Assembly: GCA_963809245.1 (NCBI GenBank)
Contig: CAWEIU010000010.1
Span: 1-64,000 of the forward strand
Direction: 5' to 3'
Length of the DNA stretch: 64,000 bases
From: Roseiarcus sp963809245
GTDB taxonomy: Bacteria; Pseudomonadota; Alphaproteobacteria; Rhizobiales; Beijerinckiaceae
Position 1 is the first letter of the stretch. Each line of letters opens with the position of its first letter. Under the pieces are notes generated by a model, which searched no databases, had not been told where the DNA came from, and saw nothing but the letters and a program-made list of their open reading frames with translations. The position numbers and the translations under genes are program-made. Shown here piece after piece: positions 1-11,157 of this stretch.

Positions 1-160
1 AACCAATCGTTACACCGGTTCCATCGTCTATGACCGAGACCTTATGGCGAAAGAGCGCCTGGACGAGCGGTTGGAGTTCAATGTCGACACGATCCGCCGC
101 CTCGTGCGAGCGGATTCCGTGCATTGCGAGGGGCCGCCGACCCCGTTTCCGAGCGCCGTC

Positions 161-1670
161 TCACCTCGAAGTCAACCTGACGAGGGGCTCGAAGCCCATC
201 CGGTCCAGCACGTCGTGTTTGAGATCGACCCCCTTGGCGACATCGACCAGAGCCACGCCGTCATCATCGAGGCGGAAGACGGCCCTCTCGGTCACATAGA
301 GCACCTCTTGGCGATTGGCTCGGGCCTGCGTGCCGCTGAACGTCACGTGCTCGACCTTTGCAACGAACTTCGGCAGTTCGCCCGGCTTCAGAATTCGCAG
401 CGATCCAGCCTTGTCCAATTCCACTTCCAGGCCTTTCGCCTCGAACGCGCCGCAGAACACGACTTTGCGAGCGGTCTGCGTGATGTCGACGAACTTCCCG
501 GACCCACGAGCCGTCTCCCGATCTTGGAAACGTTGACATTCCCAGCGGCGTCCATCTCACCCATCCCCAGAAACGCCATGTCGATGCCGCCGCCAGAGTA
601 GAAATCGAACTGGTCGTTCGACGAGATGATCGCGTCCGGGTCGCGCGCCGAACCGAACATGGGTCCATCGAGCATCTCGCCGTTGTGAATCCCTTGTTCG
701 ACTGTTCCCCAATAGTTCGCCTGACCCGTGGCGGCGGCCAAGGCGGGGATGCCGCCGGGGATGCCGAAGCCGAAATTCACCGAACGGGCGTCGCGCAATT
801 CCTCCAGCGCACGCTGCGCGATAATGCGGCGAATGCCGCTGGGCATTTCGAGCGGCGCGTTCTGTTCAACTCCCCCCAACGGCGCGCTCGCCGAGATTCT
901 CGGCCCGTAGGTCGGCAGATACGTCTTGCGTGAGTGAGGCGCGACGACGACGCCATCGACGAGGACTCCGGGTACTCGCACCAGTCGGGCATGCAAGGCT
1001 CGGCGCTCACGCATCGATTCGACTTGAGCGAAGACGCGACCGCCGCAATTGTGTGCTGCGAGTGCGACCGCATTGCAGTCGAGATCGGCCGGTTCCCGAT
1101 GCAACGTGAGATTGCCCCGTGCAATCGACTTCGTTCCCCTGATCAGCCCGAAGTCGATCTTGATCGGCTTGTAGCGCAGAAACTCCCGGTCGCCGAAGGA
1201 GACGAGTTCGACCAGATCGTCCCGGGCGCTCTCGTTGCAGCGCCCGCCGTCGAGTTGCGGATCTGCAAAGGTTCCCAGGCCAATTCGGTGATGAGCCCAG
1301 GTCTTTTCGCACCGATCTCGCGCATAAGGTTCGATATGGCGCCCGCCGGAAACGAATAGGCTTCGATTTGATTCTCCTGGGCCAGTCTCTGCATGCCCGA
1401 TGACCAACTCCAATGGCCGCCAATGACCCGCCGCACCATTCCTTCGTGCGCGAACCGACTGAGGCCGCTCGACCGACCGTCGCCGATTTCGAGTGCATGA
1501 ATGATCGTCAGATCGCGGGGATGACTAGTCTCAAGGAATGCCTGTTCATCGCTGCAAAAATCTCGTCGGGACTTTAGAAAAATACCGGAGCCCGACAACG
1601 CGACCGTCGCCCCGTCGAATATCTGATGGGCCACTTGCGAAGGCTCAAGTCGCTCGACGCTCTTACCCAT
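161..1670 (-). pseudogene. acyl-CoA:acetate/3-ketoacid CoA-transferase, frameshifted
   Basis: This is a full-length family I CoA-transferase, alpha and beta halves fused, which would move CoA between an acyl-CoA and a free acid. It aligns end to end with the intact paralogue at 34870-36396. The start is the ATG at 1668-1670, preceded by a strong AAGGAGG. The reading frame breaks twice. Near 1275-1285 the match moves to a second frame just before GLGTFADPQLDGG, and near 495-500 it moves to a third frame just before the FCGAFEAKG segment. Each break looks like one missing base. The oxyanion motif NFGFGIP and the EQGIHNGE segment with the presumed catalytic Glu survive in the middle piece. It diverges from the acyl-CoA dehydrogenase at 1848. 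It could be a true pseudogene or a product of sequencing indels. Confidence 0.85.
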
Positions 1671-1726
1671 TGCCTTCCTCCTTGCCCCGCCACAGGCAAC
1701 CTGTCGCGACGATTTGCACGGTTTGC

Positions 1727-1767
1727 TTGACGCATGATCCTCACGGCTATAAATAACTGGATAGTTA
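1727..1767 (+). promoter_or_regulatory. candidate promoter with overlapping operator
   Basis: In the divergent gap between the CoA-transferase and acyl-CoA dehydrogenase genes, TTGACG (1727-1732) and TATAAA (1748-1753) lie 15 bp apart, a little short for a sigma-70 promoter. The inverted repeat TAACT-GGAT-AGTTA at 1754-1767 follows the -10 directly, where a repressor would block initiation. The regulator is unknown. Confidence 0.35.
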
Positions 1768-1847
1768 CTTTTTTGACGAATGTCGAGCGCCGTCGGGCCG
1801 AGGCGATCCCCGCGGGGCCGCAGTCGGGAATTGATGAGGAAACGAAC

Positions 1848-3006
1848 ATGCTGCCTATCCTCAAGAACGATCCGGATATTTACGTTCAAATCAGGGATAT
1901 GGCGCGGAAATTTGCCAACGATGTCGTTCGCCCCAAGGCCGAGCAACTGGATCGCGAGAAGCGGTTCCCCAGAGAAATCTACGAACAAATGGGAGAGCTC
2001 GGGCTGCTCGGCATTACGGTCCCCGCCGAACTCGGCGGCGCGGGACTTGACAGCTACGCCTATTCGATCGTCATGGAGGAACTCTCGCGCGGCTATGCGT
2101 CGGTGGCGGACGAGTGCGGCGTCGTAGAACTGATCGGGACGCTACTCACTCGCTTCGGCACGGACTCGCCGGAGTGCGCTGCTGAAAGATGTGGTCTCCG
2201 CCCGCAAGATCGTGAGCTATTGCATTTCGGAGGCGGAAGCCGGCTCCGATGTCGCGGCGATCAAGACGACGGCGGTCTCCAACGGCGACGGCTGGCGCCT
2301 GAATGGCGGCAAAACATGGATTTACAACGCGCCGGTGGCGGACGTCGGCTTCGTGTTGGCGCGCACTGATCCGGCGGCCGGCAACCGAGGCATGTCGATC
2401 TTCATCGTCCCCTTCGATGCGAAGGGCGTCTCTCGTGGGCCAAAGGAACACAAGATGGGCCAGCGCGCGAGCCAGGTAGGCGCGCTGAATTTCGACGACG
2501 TGCAGCTTCCTCATAGCGCCTTGCTCGGCAAGCAGGGGCGGGGTTTCCATATGATGATGAGCGCCCTGGAAAAGGGACGCGTCGGCATCGCCGCTCTCGC
2601 GGTCGGGATCGCCCAGGCCGGTCTGGAGGCGGCCCTCGACTACGCCCAAACGCGCAAGCAATTCGGACAGCCCATCGCCTCCTACCAGGGCTTGCAATGG
2701 ATGCTCGCAGACATGGCGACGGGGATCACCGCTGCGCGCTCGCTCGTGCACAGGGCCGCCGCGATGATCGACAATGGCGAGCCAGCGAACGCCGCTTGCT
2801 CGATGGCAAAGTGCTTTGCGGGAGACATGGTCGTAGCGCAGACGGCCAATGCCGTGCAGATCTTCGGCGGATCGGGCTACATTCGCGGTTTTGAGGTTGA
2901 GCGTCTCTACCGCGACGCTAAGATTTGCCAGATTGACCAGGGCACGCAGCAGATCGAGCGCACCGTGATCGCACGTGAACTGCTGAAAAACGGAGCGCGG
3001 ATTTGA
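1848..3006 (+). pseudogene. acyl-CoA dehydrogenase, frameshifted
   Basis: An acyl-CoA dehydrogenase of normal length (about 385 residues) that would oxidise an acyl-CoA to the 2,3-enoyl-CoA using FAD and pass electrons to ETF. The ATG at 1848 follows a GAGGAAACGAAC ribosome-binding region. The N-terminal helical domain reads in one frame as far as LLTRFGTD. The middle and C-terminal domains (CISEAEAGSD, RKQFGQPI, AVQIFGGSGY, and QGTQQIE with the usual catalytic Glu region) read in another frame from about 2180. The break lies between 2160 and 2185. The stop codon overlaps the start of the following SDR, so this was an operon. An intact homologue lies at 33693-34865. Confidence 0.85.
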
Positions 3007-3777
3007 GCGGCTACGCGGCGCTAGTCACCGGGGCGAGCCGGGGCATTGGAAAGGGCATCGCGCTTGCTCTGGCCTCGCGGGGATTTTCGATCGCGGTCAA
3101 CGCGCTCGTCCACGACGGCGAAGTCGAAGAAACGCTCGCGGAACTCAAGGTGAGGCGGCGTCAAAGCGACCGCCGCCATCGGCGACATATCGGATATCTC
3201 GAAGCACTAATTCGGCACCCTCGACAACGCAGAACTGGGTGTCGGCGACCTGACGACGCTCGTCAACAATGCCGGCGTCTCGGTCTTGCAGCGCGGCGAT
3301 CTCCTCGACGTTACGCCCGAGAGCTACGATCGCTGCGAGGCGGTCAACGCTCGCGGGACGTTCTTCCTGACGCAGTCCTGGGCCAGGCGCATCATGGCGC
3401 GGCAGGAGTTTAAGGGCTTTCATCGCTCGATCATAACGGTGTCGTCCTCGAACGCGGACGCGGTTTCGATCGCCCGCGGAGAATACTGCATATCGAAAGC
3501 CGCTGCGTCGATGATCGCCAAACTTTTCGCCGTGCGTCTCGGCGCCGATGAGATTGGTTCCTACGTATTCCGCCCCGGCCTCATCGAGATCTCGATGACC
3601 GCGGTGGTCAAGGACGTCTACGAAAAGCGCATCGGCGAGGGCCTCACCGTTGTTCAGCGGATGGGCCAACCCTCCGATATCGGCGCCATGGCCGTCGCGC
3701 TGGCGACCGGTCAACTGGCCTTCTGCACCGGCCAGGCCCTGAAAGCCGACGGCGGGTTGACGATCCCGCGATTTTGA
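3003..3777 (+). pseudogene. SDR family oxidoreductase (3-ketoacyl reductase-like), disrupted
   Basis: A short-chain dehydrogenase/reductase that would use NAD(P)H on a hydroxyl/keto substrate. It starts at a TTG that overlaps the upstream stop by 4 bp and shows the TGASRGIG nucleotide-binding motif. The frame changes near 3150-3160. In the new frame there is also an in-frame TAA at about 3208, ahead of the LVNNAGVSV motif. The catalytic Ser, Tyr and Lys (SSS...YCISKAAAS) and the C-terminal GQALKADGG are intact. A frameshift plus a separate nonsense codon supports real decay more than a single sequencing error would. Confidence 0.8.
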
Positions 3778-3791
3778 CAGGAGCGGACACG

Positions 3792-4964
3792 ATGCCCTCG
3801 ACAGTGGCGCTGCCGGATGAGCGCGGACGCTCATCGCAATATCGGATGCGAGGGACGCCTGTGGCGGTTCCTGCTCCGCCTCATCGTTTCAGTCGCGTCG
3901 CATTTTCAGCGGCGCATGTCGTCGCGGATCCGTTCGCAAGCCGTGAGCCCGCTCTCGGCCCCGCAATCGATTGGACTGCGACAATCGGTTTCCGCAGGCG
4001 CCTGCTCGACCTCGGGCTCGGCATCGCCGAGGCCATGGACACTGCGCAGCGGGGAGGCGGGCTGGATTGGGAGCGGCGCCTTTGAACTCGTCCGCCGTTC
4101 TCTGGATGCGGCGTCCGCCGAGGAGCGCGATCGCATATTTTCCGGCGTCGGCACAGACCACCTCGCGACTTCAGACGCAAGAACGCTCGACGATGTCGTA
4201 AGAGCCTATGTCGAGCAGATCGAAGCGATTCAAAGATGGGGCGGACGGCTCATCGTCATGGCGAGCCGGGCGTTGGCTCGCGTCGCTCGCACCCCCGAGG
4301 ACTACAGGCTCGTCTACCGCAAAGTGCTTGCAGCTTGCGATCGACCGGTCATTCTGCATTGCTTCGGCGGCATGTTCGATCCCGCACTGGAGGGGTATTG
4401 GGGAGCGAGCGCATTCGATGAAACTCTTGAGACCGCCCTCGCCGCTCATGGCGAAAGCGCCCCAAAGGTGGACGGCATTAAGATTTCGCTCCTCGACGCG
4501 GAAAAGGAAGTCATCATGCGACGTCGCTTACCCAGCGGCGTCAAGATGTACACCGGCGACGACTTCAACTATCCGGAATTGATCAAGGGCGACGCGCTGG
4601 GCTTCAGTCATGCACTGCTTGGGATCTTCGACCCGATTGCGCCAGCCGCTTCAGCTGCCCTCTCGCCGCCCTCGCGCGCAAGGAGCCGGCCGAGTTTGAT
4701 CGCATTCTAGCGCCGACAGTTCCCCTAAGCCGCCTTATTTTCCGGGCGCCGACCCAGTTTTATAAGACCGGCGTGGTTTTCCTCGCCTATTTGAACGGAT
4801 ACCAGGACCATTTCGTGATGTTGGGCGGCGCGCAATCCATGCGTCCGTTGCCCTACTTTACGCGACGTGTTCCGCCTCGCTGACGAGGCCGGACTTTTAC
4901 AAGATCCCGAATGGCGACCGCGCGCATGAGGCGGTTTCTCGCGTTTTATGGTTTCGGAGGCTAG
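3792..4964 (+). pseudogene. DUF993 dihydrodipicolinate synthase-like protein, multiple frameshifts
   Basis: A member of the DUF993 family, a DHDPS-like TIM-barrel group of uncertain reaction, often found beside sugar-phosphate isomerase-type barrels as it is here. Full length is about 390 codons, beginning at ATG 3792. The protein is spread over at least four frame segments. The first runs to about 4070. The central one carries VILHCFGGMFDP, VDGIKISLLD and MYTGDDFNYPEL. Another contains FYKTGVVFLAYLNGYQDHF, then VFRLADEAGLLQDPEW, and the last is RMRRFLAFYGFGG with the stop at 4962-4964. Frames change near 4070, 4640, 4862 and 4915. It cannot be translated as one protein. Confidence 0.8.
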
Positions 4965-5797
4965 TGCTTCGCGTTCGCTGCATGGCCATCTGGATTTCGG
5001 TTTGATCAATACCGCGACGCTCGGGCATAAGGCTTCGATCGATGAGGTGATCGACGGAGTGGCGCGCTTCGGGTTCGCGGGGATATGTCCGTGGCGGCGC
5101 GACCTGGACGGCCAAGACGTGGGCCGGGTGTCGCGCCGATTTGGCGAGGCTGGTCTGAAGGTCTCCGGCTATTGCCGATCAGCCTACTCGCCGGCTTGAC
5201 CGCGGAGTGTGTTCCGAGCCAGGTCGACGCGTATCGCTGGGTCATCGATCAGGTCGCAATTCTCGGCGCGGCGTGTTTCGTAATGGTTGTCGGCTGGCTG
5301 CCTGCAGCGTCCCGCGACCTTGCGACTGCCCGGGCCCAGGTTGTCGAGGGAGTGGCGTTGCTTCTCGAGCACGCACGAAGGTCGGCGTCGCCTTGCCCTT
5401 CAGCCGCTTCATCCATGTACGCCATCGTCGTTCGCGCCTCAAGATATCGCTCAGGCGCTCGACATTGCCGATTTGCTCGCTGCCATGACTGAGCAATCCT
5501 AGGGATTGCGGTTGATGTCTATCATGTGTGGTGGGATCGACCTTGCGCCAGTAGATCTCGCGGGCGGGCCTCGCCAACAGGATTTTCGCATTTCATGTTT
5601 GCGACTGGCTGGTGCGCACGCGCGACTTCGTCCGACCGCGGCACGACGGGCGATGGGGTGATCGATCTGCCCTCGATCCGAGACATGACGGAAGCGGCGG
5701 GGTATCAGGGGATGGTGGAGGTCGAGATTTTCTTCGACCGTACCGGGCGGACCGGTTGGCGGAAGAGACGCTCTCGACATGCGCCGCTCGGCTTTAA
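4948..5797 (+). pseudogene. sugar phosphate isomerase/epimerase-type TIM barrel, heavily frameshifted
   Basis: The xylose-isomerase-like TIM-barrel gene that follows DUF993, overlapping its end by 17 bp. The pieces lie in order in changing frames: HLDFGLINTATLGHK (start), VDQVAILGAACFV-like text near 5250, a PLHP-MYA region near 5405, VDVYHVWWD near 5515, FAFHVCDWL near 5590, GDGVIDLPSIRDM near 5660, VEVEIF near 5720 and the terminal LAEETLSTCAARL ending at TAA 5795-5797. The metal-ligand segments (DVYH, HVCDW, EVEIF) are recognisable, but at least four frame breaks rule out a product. Confidence 0.75.
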
Positions 5798-5820
5798 TCG
5801 TATGCCGACAATTCCGCGGC

Positions 5821-6593
5821 TTATTCGCCCCTGAAATTGGGCTTGCGCTTGTCGCGAAAACTTTGAACGCCCTCGGCCTTATCGCGAGTGGCGGCGACAA
5901 GCCCGGCCGCCAAACGATCGACGGCCTGTTCGCTTGCCTCGCCGACCGCGGCGCTGAGAACCAGCTTTGTCGCCTCTACCGCACGCGGAGCCAAATTGGC
6001 GACGCCAGCCGCGATCTCCAGCGCACGCTCCAAAGGCGCGTCCACGACCTCATTAACGAATCCGACCATCCACATCCGCTCGGCGTTCAGTCGTCCTCCG
6101 GTGAGGGACATTTCTCGCAAGAGCGCCTGCGGCAACAGCCGAGCCAATCGCTGCGCGCCGGACCACCCAGGCGTGACCCCAATCGAAGCCTCAGGGAGCG
6201 CGAACACCGCATCGCGCGAGGCGATCCTGACATCGCAGATCGCCGCAAGTTCCAGCCCTCCGCCGAAGACCCAGCCCGTCAGCGCGCCAATGACAGGCAC
6301 GGGCAGGCGGGCCAGACGATCGAACAGGAGATGTCCGGCGCCTGATCCAGCGACGAACAAAGTCGACCGAGTTGTAGCGATCCCCAATCCACAATGTCGG
6401 CGCCGGCGCAGAACGCGCGGTCTCCCCGACCTGCGAGAACGACCGCCCTGATCTCGCGATCGCTCTCGACGGCTTCAGCCGACCGAGCCAGGGCCTCGAG
6501 CATGGCCCCGTCGAGCGCGTTGTTCTTCCCAGGATTGTCGAGAATCGAAAACGCCGTCGTATCTCTGCGTTCGACTTGGACGGTTCCAGACAT
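5821..6593 (-). pseudogene. enoyl-CoA hydratase/isomerase, frameshifted
   Basis: Crotonase-fold enzyme of beta-oxidation type. The ATG at 6591-6593 has AGAGG about 9 bp upstream. The N-terminal part includes FCAGADIVDWG, with the oxyanion-hole Gly/Ala. A short central piece (VDFVRRWIR) is in another frame. The C-terminal two thirds (VPVIGALTGWVFGGGLELA, with the second oxyanion and catalytic loop, then LPEASIGVTPGW) is in a third frame. The breaks lie near 6345-6395. It belongs to the decayed minus-strand set 7168-5821. Confidence 0.8.
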
Positions 6594-6598
6594 GCGGC

Positions 6599-6857
6599 TT
6601 ACGCCTCTTGGAGACCGAGTCCCGAGGACAGACAGCGCGTCCTCGGGTCCCGTTGCGCCGGATACACCGATCCCCCCGATTACCGTTCCGTTCGGCGTGA
6701 TCGGCAGTCCGCCTTCCCAACACAGAAGCCTGCGTCGGCTCGCGAGCCCCATCGCAAGCTCGGGAGAACTCGACATCCTCTCGAAGAAAGCGCGTGTGCG
6801 AGCGGCCCAACCACTGACCGATTGGCGGGCGACTGATACGTCCTGTCGTTCGTTCAT
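6599..6857 (-). pseudogene. GlcG/HbpS-like (DUF336) protein, truncated and frameshifted
   Basis: A short remnant of the GlcG/HbpS heme-binding-type family, recognised from the C-terminal GGLPITPNGTVIGGIGVSGATG and the Ala/Arg-rich helix before it. The ATG at 6855-6857 overlaps the Dabb stop by 4 bp. About 40 N-terminal residues typical of the family are missing. After GATGPEDAL the frame runs without a stop into the enoyl-CoA hydratase start. A one-base correction near 6640 would end it at TAA 6599-6601, which sits inside a sensible ribosome-binding region for the hydratase. Function unknown. Confidence 0.55.
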
Positions 6858-7168
6858 GACGCCGCAGCCTCAGTCCAATAGTCGACAACAGTTGCGGCGT
6901 CGAGCAACGGGCGGACCGATTCGGAGAAAGCGACGTGCCTCGGATGGATCAGATAAGCGTCCCTGGCGAGCGCTGTGGCGAATGTGAGTACGAAGCAATG
7001 CGTCAGGCCGTGATGGAGGCCCTCGGGACTGCAATTCACGCCCCATTCGAAAGCTTCGATGCCCGGAACTTCGCCTCGCAACGCCCCGAAGCGTTCGGCG
7101 ACGTGCGCCGCTTCCGCTTCGCTGACCGTCTTTTTGAAACCAAAGAGTACAACGTGGCGCAATTTCAT
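6854..7168 (-). CDS. Dabb family (stress-responsive alpha/beta barrel) protein
   Basis: A 104-residue protein of the Dabb family (ferredoxin-like alpha/beta barrel). It begins MKLRHVVLFGFK, contains the typical FEWGVNCSPEGL and THCFVLTF strands and the LIHPRHVAF segment, and ends at a conserved-looking WTEAAAS. Small dimeric barrels of this type often accompany catabolic clusters, and some members are enzymes. The substrate here is unknown. It is the only intact reading frame in the 0.2-6.9 kb cluster and shares an ATGA overlap with the GlcG-like remnant. Confidence 0.8.
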   Translation of the reverse strand: MKLRHVVLFGFKKTVSEAEAAHVAERFGALRGEVPGIEAFEWGVNCSPEGLHHGLTHCFVLTFATALARDAYLIHPRHVAFSESVRPLLDAATVVDYWTEAAAS

Positions 7169-7595
7169 CCGGTACTCGCTCCCACCCGCGAACTTGACAT
7201 CCTACGTCGGAAGACCGGGTCAGAAGAACCAGTCTCATGCGTTCGCCTCAGGACGTTCGCCCAGATCCGGAGTTAATCGCGAACCGTTTAGTTAATAATA
7301 CCCCAGCTGTCAAAGTGCCTCGCGAAAAAGGCGCGGCTCCAGCGCAAGCGCACGTTAGGCATTGAAGCACGCTGGTTTCGTCGATCGTATTGGACTACCG
7401 CTACTCTCCGCAGTCCCCGGATTCCGCTCGGCATCTGCTGGACGACGTCCGCCCGATGGCGGCGTCGTGCGCGCGCGTTCCCGGCTCCTCAAAGGCGTGG
7501 CCCGTGGTGATCAGCTCCGCTCGGGCGTTTGTCCCGGGAGTTCGCGGCGCGTCGAGATGGCGCGCCGCGCCGCTGCCTCTTAATGAGATTTGCGA
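7169..7595. other. intergenic region
   Basis: About 430 bases between the start of the Dabb gene and the end of groL. Short open frames exist but none looks like a protein. The 3' flank of groL contains GC-rich palindromic sequence (near 7550-7575) without a T-run, so no terminator can be claimed. Confidence 0.4.
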
Positions 7596-9227
<1,632 letters not shown>

Positions 9228-9263
9228 TTTCAGGTCCAATCGTTGAGAGGGATCGAGCGTCGT

Positions 9264-9578
9264 TCAGGCGGCCTTCTTGGCGGCGGTCGTGCGTTCGATC
9301 ACGCCGAGAATGTCGGCCTCTTTCATGATCAGCAGGTCTTCGCCGTCGATCTTGACCTCGGAGCCGGACCATTTTCCGAACAGCACCCGATCGCCCGCTT
9401 TGACCTCGAGCGCGATGAGCTTGCCGCTTTCGTCGCGCGCGCCTGGCCCGACAGCGATGACCTCGCCTTCCCCAGGCTTTTCCTTGACCGTGTCGGGAAT
9501 GATGATCCCGCCCTTCGATTTGTCCTCTCCTTCAACGCGACGGACCACGACGCGGTCGTGCAGCGGACGAAATTTCAT
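9264..9578 (-). CDS. groS: co-chaperonin GroES (10 kDa)
   Basis: The 104-residue heptameric lid of GroEL. MKFRPLHDRVVVRR at the N-terminus, the mobile loop with KSKGGIIIPDT, and GDRVLFGKWSGSEVKIDGE are all typical. The start was chosen at MKFRPL because the upstream extension of the open frame (32 codons) runs through the promoter/CIRCE region. It is the first gene of the groESL operon. Confidence 0.97.
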   Translation of the reverse strand: MKFRPLHDRVVVRRVEGEDKSKGGIIIPDTVKEKPGEGEVIAVGPGARDESGKLIALEVKAGDRVLFGKWSGSEVKIDGEDLLIMKEADILGVIERTTAAKKAA

Positions 9579-9667
9579 GGAGCCCGTTTCCGGTCGACGC
9601 GCAAGCCGGCGCAAGGCGGGGCCTCGGCTCTCGGCGGCGGTTCGACACGTCCCGAATATGGTGATTG

Positions 9668-9694
9668 TTAGCACTCGTTACAAGAGAGTGCCAA
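9668..9694 (-). promoter_or_regulatory. CIRCE element (HrcA operator) upstream of groESL
   Basis: TTAGCACTC (9668-9676), a 9-bp spacer, then GAGTGCCAA (9686-9694). This matches the CIRCE consensus TTAGCACTC-N9-GAGTGCTAA with one mismatch, about 90 bp upstream of the groS start. HrcA binding here would repress groESL until heat shock. hrcA is not in this window. Confidence 0.93.
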
Positions 9695-9736
9695 GGAACG
9701 CTCGTTTCCTCAACGCCGGAGACAGTGGGTCGTAAT

Positions 9737-10156
9737 CTACGCTATCGCGGTTCTGAGGAACGCCGTTTGCGGGCCCCAGAGGCGCTGCCATCTGTCCTCG
9801 GACGGCCCGAAGAGGCCCCGCGTCGGTGTCCCCGAGGCGGCAGAGAAATGCATTTGGCCCGAGTCGTTGCCGATGAACAGCCGGACCCGTTTCGCCCAAG
9901 CGTAGGCCGTCACCGCATCCACCCCTAGGATCTCGATCCGTCAAGACGGAGGCAGGACGGACCGGATGGGCTCGCAGAAGCGGTCGTCGGCGCCGCCACT
10001 CAGCAGGAGCACCCGTCCGCCGGCGAGCGGTCCGGACGGAGCAGCCTGGCGCGGGCTCGGCGAAGCGTTCCGCCGGCCATGTCTTCGGCGGCCAGTTGGC
10101 GGCCGGGGCAATCGCCAGAATCGGTCCTTCCGGACCGATGAGCTCATCGACCCGCC
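9737..10156 (-). pseudogene. glycosyltransferase family 9 (LPS heptosyltransferase) 3' fragment
   Basis: Remains of the C-terminal half of a GT9/ADP-heptose transferase, an enzyme of LPS core synthesis. Three pieces are spread over different frames: GPEGPILAIAPAANWPPKTW near 10090-10150, GGRVLLLSGGADDRF near 10000, and FIGNDSGQMHFSAASGTPT with GLFGPSEDRW near 9760-9880. These are the nucleotide-sugar binding signatures of the family. The N-terminal domain is absent. The 5' edge is fused directly to the methyltransferase remnant. Confidence 0.75.
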
Positions 10157-11093
10157 CCGTCCGCTCGGCGGCGACGAGGGTCGTGCCGCTGCCGCAGAAG
10201 GGGTCGAGGACGACGTCGCCCCGTTCGGTGACGTCGAGGATCGCGCCGCTGACCATTGCGACCGGCTTGACGGTTGGGTGCAGATCGAGGCCGCGCGTGC
10301 GGCCACGGCGCGCGAACGAATTCATCCCGGGGTAGTTCCAAACGTTCGTCCGATTGCGTCCGTGTTTGCCGAGCTGTACATTGTTGACGCGGCGCTCGCC
10401 GGTTCGGCCGAAGGCGAACACCAGCTCGTACCGCGAGCGGTACAAGGCGCCCATCCCGCCGTTCGTCTTTACCCAGACGCAAACGTTCAACGCCTCGCAT
10501 GCGAGCGCGCGGATCGTCGCGGTCATCTCGCGGATGTCGGTGAAGACCGAGGCGGCCTTCTCGCCGGCGAGCAGCGCGTCGTAGGATTGTGGCTCCAGTG
10601 CGCTGCCGCAGAGCAGGCGATGCGGGCCGAGACGCCAAAGATCGCCGGGGCGAGAAATCGCCGGGCCGTCGGCGACGTCAAAGTCGTCGGTGGGGTCGCC
10701 GACTTCGGGCGGGTCGAGAGATTGAATGCGCAGATCGATCTCGGGCGGCTCGAAACCCGTCGCCTCGATCTCGAAATCGAGCGCGATGTCGGAGAGCTCC
10801 TTGAGGACGATCGCCACCTGGCGATCGTCCAAGTTCGAGCGGTCGGTCAGCTTGTTGTCCGCCAGCATGTAGGCCTTGGCCTGCTGCGGCGTCAGATGGT
10901 CGAGGCGGATCACCGGTGCTTCGGCGAGCCCGAGCAGCTTGGCCGCCTCGAGGCGGCCATCCCCCGCCACCAGATACCTGACCTTCCGTTTCACCGCCGA
11001 GTGGATGTCGTATTCGAAGCGCGCCGCGCGCATAGTCCGGACGTAGGACAGGGCGCTACGGCCGTGGAGGAACAGGTCGAGCCCCGCTTCCAC
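10150..11093 (-). pseudogene. ParB-domain DNA (adenine/cytosine) methyltransferase, internally deleted
   Basis: Phage-type modification methylase with an N-terminal ParB/sulfiredoxin-like domain (GDGRLEAAKLLGL, PQQAKAYMLADNKL) and a C-terminal N6A/N4C-MTase domain. Present are RPGDLWRLGPHRLLCG, CVWVKTNGGMGALYRS, HPTVKPVAM and the AdoMet motif DPFCGSGTTLVAAE. The DPPY catalytic motif and the following 50-60 residues are missing: VFTD is followed directly by IREMTATIRALACEALNVC. The C-terminus after AAERTGR is replaced by heptosyltransferase sequence. The N-terminal 40 codons are also unlike the family. It is not expected to methylate DNA. Confidence 0.75.
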
Positions 11094-11157
11094 TCCATGG
11101 TGGGCACGTCGGGCGGCGACACTTCGACGAGCCGATGCAGTATCGTCAGACCTCCGC

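Noticed and set aside
2..160. Open frame at the left edge (DRDLMAKERLDERLEFNVDTIRRL) as the end of a plus-strand gene
   Set aside because: The frame runs on antisense to the CoA-transferase without a sensible stop and I do not recognise the family; it could be a true 3' end with a frameshift, but the evidence is too thin.
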